Of a stretch of 10,054 nucleotides of DNA, positions 8,301 to 10,054 are shown in pieces (positions within the stretch are counted from its first letter, which is position 1; each line of letters starts with the position of its first letter). The notes beneath the pieces were generated by a model, which was not told where the DNA came from, did no database searches, and saw only the letters and a program-made list of their open reading frames with translations. Source of the stretch: Trueperaceae bacterium (GTDB lineage Bacteria > Deinococcota > Deinococci > Deinococcales > Trueperaceae); contig SKSV01000166.1 of NCBI GenBank assembly GCA_007122815.1, positions 1 to 10,054 of the forward strand. Direction: 5' to 3'. Position numbers and translations under genes: made by a program.

Positions 8301-8568
8301 CGTCGACGCCGGCCTCCCAGCGGCCGGCGATCCAGAGTCTGCCCTCGTGCCACTGCAGCTTGCGCACGGAGGGTTGGCCTACGCCGTCACTCATGCCTGT
8401 TGCGGCGGACATCTGTGCCGCCTGCGCCGGTTGGGGGAACTGGCGCGACCAGTGCTCGTCTTGAGCTGCCCACGCCGTCGCCGCCAGCGCCGCCGCTAGC
8501 GCGAGCGCGAGAACGCTCAGCCATCGGCGGTGTCCGCCCCAAACCTGCAAGCTCGTACCGTGACTCAT
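5320..8568 (-). CDS. Secreted tandem 7+7 beta-propeller-like repeat protein
   Basis: This 1082-residue protein has a signal peptide: HRR at 13-15, a hydrophobic core LSVLALALAAALAATAW (17-33) and likely cleavage after AWA or AWAA (34-35). A blade-like motif, [LIV]-[YWVL]-x-x-G-x-[FWIL], occurs 14 times. Seven copies start at 78, 143, 209, 267, 349, 401 and 463, and seven at 566, 616, 674, 740, 833, 893 and 950. The two sets are collinear (offsets 465-492), and each half opens with EHWSR (38, 527) and GMSDG (58, 546), so the gene arose by internal duplication. Residues about 990-1082 form an Ig/FN3-like beta domain. There is no sorting signal or C-terminal membrane helix. The repeats recall kelch, Rax2-like or delta-60 repeat proteins, without a firm family match. 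The only two cysteines (352, 390) are in the first half. ATG 8568 follows AGGAGGT by 6 bases. The role is unknown: extracellular or surface binding is likely, and no catalytic motif is evident. Confidence 0.93.
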   Translation of the reverse strand: MSHGTSLQVWGGHRRWLSVLALALAAALAATAWAAQDEHWSRQFPQPAQAAQMSAATGMSDGVGQPSVRKLQWHEGRLWIAGRWEAGVDATDFSKRLSNEAWHLWTWSPDGGYEVVAHFHSTQGGRGPTGVINDFLWLPDGRMVVAGEFTRIDNPGGNRYHSVNALAVYDPDEPGPDQWRPLGRVQYNGTVSPGGSIQAIAYDPQGDHLYIGGSFVGVPLQLPLRSNAFHRYGFETGTYEVIPSGPAGGAPRVRAIQVDTTTTPSTVYIGGSWNYLGGNGQNPELTTSTANWSTGFAAWRDDVGWMPFPPSFPREGTFGQNDGILQRAADFIFFDSVVIRDLLVDGDDIYICGAFSEGIDLEPLRGIAKWDADREIWVDPTGTGGVGRDCMSVEKADDGLIYFSGAFGGRRATNEFYDGFLDGSPAHGVIVHDPASGSWSQLGSGLSSRVMPEIRLTTHGSDVYVAGDFNHIGPENFGGGADRASQSWYLARWNPTIDFLANPPEVEATNAPYVAHVAEIGAPEGSEHWSRAFVAPQRGDTRTTIGMSDGMDTPNINGIAWLGDTLYFGGSWEAERGTRWYVWSFHPERGYERVAWARGEGIQSPPEGVKAIQGKLYAHGAISGHSGIGVYDPEIAAWSTIEGTYMGERVVGNSAEGGTGVVNDIAFDERTGDLYIVGNWGPTLEMPGVEYPLDVAAALRIDASGEYHLMGHDLKAEDPTKPVKGIYAIVLDESTTPPGIYVAGTFNYYGPVPTSRSRMAYNVARWDYDENDWRPVGRGNFTHLSELDVGHYPDGLPGLPAQTHEPGFVNYSGFIVEGFPRVRALALAPNGDLYAGGTLAIVTRDPDVAARHSVETYGVARYDAATDTWGPANLTGGVSRDVHQMTFLDDRHLLLTGSFIYDEQWKQLHNVAILDIETGELRPVGGGLLLQGMSHVIASEVVHAVRGDELWFAGYFDHAGINANALHAAPVQANYLAMYDPTRILDPNHYLEVDPVEPIDGAPGSSSVSVNVDLAARITSGEGTITWFERRADGTYNQRGTGESFRASLRVAPGVSEMYYFVSVTLPDGTEGGRQPVRIPVR

Positions 8569-8574
8569 CGCTCG

Positions 8575-8581
8575 ACCTCCT
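8575..8581 (-). promoter_or_regulatory. Ribosome binding site of the secreted repeat protein
   Basis: The minus strand reads AGGAGGT, 6 bases before ATG 8568. This is an ideal Shine-Dalgarno sequence and spacing, and it fixes the start directly before the signal peptide. Confidence 0.85.
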
Positions 8582-8682
8582 GGCTCGGTGACGGAGCCGG
8601 GTGCGCACCTCGGGTCGCCCCTCGTGCCTCGGCGCGCACCGACTACCTCGTCCTTCCGATCGGGATCAGGTTAGGGACCGCG

Positions 8683-8704
8683 GCGTCACACCTGCGTCAC
8701 AGGT
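8683..8704. promoter_or_regulatory. Phased 11-bp direct repeat, candidate operator
   Basis: GCGTCACACCT (8683-8693) is followed without a gap by GCGTCACAGGT (8694-8704), matching at 9 of 11 positions. The repeat period is one helical turn. The second unit also creates an inverted repeat, ACCTG-5-CAGGT (8690-8704). Head-to-tail 11-bp repeats are the usual site layout of OmpR/PhoB-type winged-helix dimers. The site lies 115 bases from one gene start and 150 from the other, so it could act on either. The binding protein is unknown. Confidence 0.4.
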
Positions 8705-8842
8705 ACGCGGGCCACCACCGCACCCGGCGCGGCGCTTGCCCGCCGAGCACCCCCATCTTGCGCTACACACTTCAGGGCAGCGAAGATGAGCTGCAGCCGC
8801 ACGACGCACCGAGCGGTCTCATCGGGCGCCTCGACGGCCGAC

Positions 8843-8848
8843 GGAGGT
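8843..8848 (+). promoter_or_regulatory. Ribosome binding site of the coiled-coil protein gene
   Basis: GGAGGT lies 5 bases before ATG 8854. It selects this ATG over the far upstream in-frame ATG at 8530, which would add 108 low-complexity residues and overlap the start of the opposite gene. Confidence 0.85.
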
Positions 8849-8853
8849 CTTGC

Positions 8854-10017
8854 ATGAGCATCGCCGCCACACCCCTCGCGTATCTCGATCGCGCTCTCGG
8901 CTCCCTGCGTGACCTTGGTCTGTTGCCGAGCGCGCCAGCCACGCACGAAGCCCCCATAGTCGGGCTCCTTCAGCAGATCAGCGACCTCGACGAGGACCGT
9001 GTGGTCGCCATCACGCGCACCCTCGCCCAGGCGTCGCTCTTCAACGAGGTGGTGCGCGAGCAGGTGGCCGCGATGGACATCGGCACCCGCTACGAGCGCA
9101 TCGTCAACGACTTCAACAGCATCCGCGACGACGCCCGCTCGATGGTCGACCAGATGGCGGACGGCCGCATATCGACCTTCGAGCGCCTCACCAACGTGTG
9201 GATGAAGGCCACGCGTGGCGACATCGCGCAGCGCTTCGACCGCATCAAGCGCACCTACCTCGACGTCACCGCCGCCGCGCGCGAGCAGATCCGGCGCGAG
9301 GAGATCATCCTGGAGGCGTACCAGGACTTCCGCGGCGCGCTGAAGGAGGCCGAGGTGCTGGCCTTCGAGGTGCTCGAGAAGGCCGACGCCGAGCGCTCCG
9401 CCGCCACGGAGGCGGTGAGCGCCGCGATGCGAGCCGTCGACGAGGCCGAAGGTGAGGACGCTGCCGCGCGGGCGCGGCTGGAACTCGCCCGCGACGAGGC
9501 GGTGCGGGCGCTGCAGGCCAGCGACAGGCGCTACCAGATCGCCAAGGACCTGGCCGACAACCTCACCATCGGCTACAACACCTCAGAGGTCGTCATGGCG
9601 CGGTTGATGCAGTCGCACACCGCCAAGGAGCGCGTCAACGCCCAGGCGGTCAGCTTCTTCGGCACCAACGAGACCGTCCTGACGGCGCTCACGGCCTCGT
9701 TCACCGGCCTCACCGGGCTGCACGAGAGCACGCGGACCTTGGAGGCCATGAAGGAAGGCGTGAGCCAATCGCTCGAGTCGCTGGCCGACATGGGCGGCAA
9801 GGTGCAGGAGGAGGCCCTGAAGGCAGGCTACGGCCCCACCGTACGGGCCGACGCCGTGAAGCGCCTGGTGGACGCGGTGGTCGACTACCAGGAGCGCTCG
9901 CGCGAGATCATCGAGGAGATGCGCGTGCATAGCACCGTGAACGCGAACGAGATCCGCGACGCGGTCGAGGACGGCAAGCGGCGCCTGGCGAAGTTGGCGC
10001 AGGCCGCCGCCGGCTGA
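8854..10017 (+). CDS. Soluble alpha-helical/coiled-coil protein, 'cell surface protein'-like
   Basis: This 387-residue protein is predicted almost wholly helical and is rich in Glu, Arg, Ala and Asp. Residues about 140-235 have the heptad-like character of a long coiled coil (EQIRREEIILEAYQ, later ARARLELARDEAVRAL). Distinctive stretches are SLFNEVVREQVAAMDIGTRY (61-80), FNSIRDDAR (87-95), FERLTNVWMKATRGDI (109-124), NLTIGYNTSEVVMARL (236-251) and VSFFGTNETVLTALTASFTG (266-285). There is no signal peptide, membrane helix or visible catalytic motif, so a cytoplasmic protein is more likely than the 'cell surface' label I recall for relatives in Deinococcus. I also recall relatives near tellurite/Ter stress genes and TelA-type helical proteins, but it lacks obvious TelA motifs; that link is tentative. 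It is transcribed divergently from the secreted protein gene. The start at 8854 is set by a strong ribosome binding site. Confidence 0.93.
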   Translation: MSIAATPLAYLDRALGSLRDLGLLPSAPATHEAPIVGLLQQISDLDEDRVVAITRTLAQASLFNEVVREQVAAMDIGTRYERIVNDFNSIRDDARSMVDQMADGRISTFERLTNVWMKATRGDIAQRFDRIKRTYLDVTAAAREQIRREEIILEAYQDFRGALKEAEVLAFEVLEKADAERSAATEAVSAAMRAVDEAEGEDAAARARLELARDEAVRALQASDRRYQIAKDLADNLTIGYNTSEVVMARLMQSHTAKERVNAQAVSFFGTNETVLTALTASFTGLTGLHESTRTLEAMKEGVSQSLESLADMGGKVQEEALKAGYGPTVRADAVKRLVDAVVDYQERSREIIEEMRVHSTVNANEIRDAVEDGKRRLAKLAQAAAG

Positions 10018-10024
10018 GGCCGCC

Positions 10025-10054
10025 GTGGCCAGTCCCAGCCCGGCCAGCGGGGCC
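10025..10054 (+). CDS. Possible start of a downstream gene (partial)
   Basis: A GTG at 10025 begins an open frame of ten codons to the window edge, translating as MASPSPASGA. GAGG (10016-10019), overlapping the preceding stop codon, lies 5 bases upstream and could be its ribosome binding site. The gap of 7 bases would fit an operon with the coiled-coil protein. Ten codons are far too few to identify a product or to be sure that the frame is used. Confidence 0.25.
   Translation, partial: MASPSPASGA

Larger units (their letters stand above)
8569..8853. other. Divergent intergenic region
   Basis: This 285-base region lies between the leftward secreted-protein gene and the rightward coiled-coil gene and must hold both promoters. 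I see no consensus sigma-70 promoter on either strand; TTGCGC at 8758-8763 with GAAGAT 18 bases later is a poor + strand candidate. It contains a phased direct repeat (8683-8704) and a small inverted repeat GGCTC/GAGCC (8582-8586/8594-8598) just upstream of the leftward ribosome binding site. The frame open from 8530 across this region reads as low-complexity Arg/Pro/His-rich sequence and is not thought to be coding. Confidence 0.6.

Noticed and set aside
5842..8499. Two long + strand open frames (5842-7101 and 7156-8499) opposite the secreted protein gene
   Set aside because: They are Val/Ala/Asp/Arg-rich antisense readings of the repeat protein, without ribosome binding sites or recognisable motifs. 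The minus frame has a signal peptide and ordered repeats.
8655..8664. CCGATCGG palindrome as an operator
   Set aside because: An 8-base palindrome of this composition is common by chance in GC-rich DNA and has no partner site nearby.
8530..8853. Upstream extension of the coiled-coil gene to ATG 8530
   Set aside because: The extra 108 residues are low complexity and would overlap the opposite gene's start and ribosome binding site. ATG 8854 has its own strong GGAGGT.

Overview
High-GC bacterial DNA. The last complete protein resembles coiled-coil proteins I remember from Deinococcus and relatives, so I lean weakly towards a Deinococcota (Truepera-like) genome. That is recollection, not a search result, and another GC-rich phylum is possible.

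Layout: five genes read leftwards from about 8568 to the left edge. In transcription order they are: (1) a 1082-residue secreted protein (5320-8568) built from two tandem seven-repeat beta-propeller-like halves plus a C-terminal beta-rich domain; (2) a 57-residue protein (5054-5227) with a strong ribosome binding site; (3) a 975-residue AfsR/SARP-type STAND ATPase regulator (2064-4991) with winged helix, BTAD, NTPase and six 40-residue TPR units; (4) an MFS transporter (570-1877); (5) the N-terminal 191 codons of an EamA/DMT transporter (1-573), which overlaps the MFS stop codon by 4 bases and runs off the window. A perfect GC-only hairpin with no T-run lies between genes 1 and 2, and a weaker hairpin between genes 3 and 4.

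A divergent gene on the + strand (8854-10017) encodes a 387-residue soluble helical/coiled-coil protein. The 285-base region between it and the secreted protein gene holds an 11-bp-phased direct repeat that also contains an inverted repeat, the best operator candidate in the window. A possible next gene begins at 10025.

How the genes may work together (inference): the small protein and the STAND regulator look co-transcribed. The regulator may control the two downstream membrane transporters, which are translationally coupled and would act in export or exchange of small molecules. The secreted repeat protein lies upstream of the regulator pair but is separated from it by a strong hairpin, so it may be a separate unit. 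The most unusual items are the duplicated 7+7 repeat secreted protein, the short gene paired with the STAND regulator, and the phased repeat in the divergent promoter region. No RNA genes, mobile elements or CRISPR arrays were seen.
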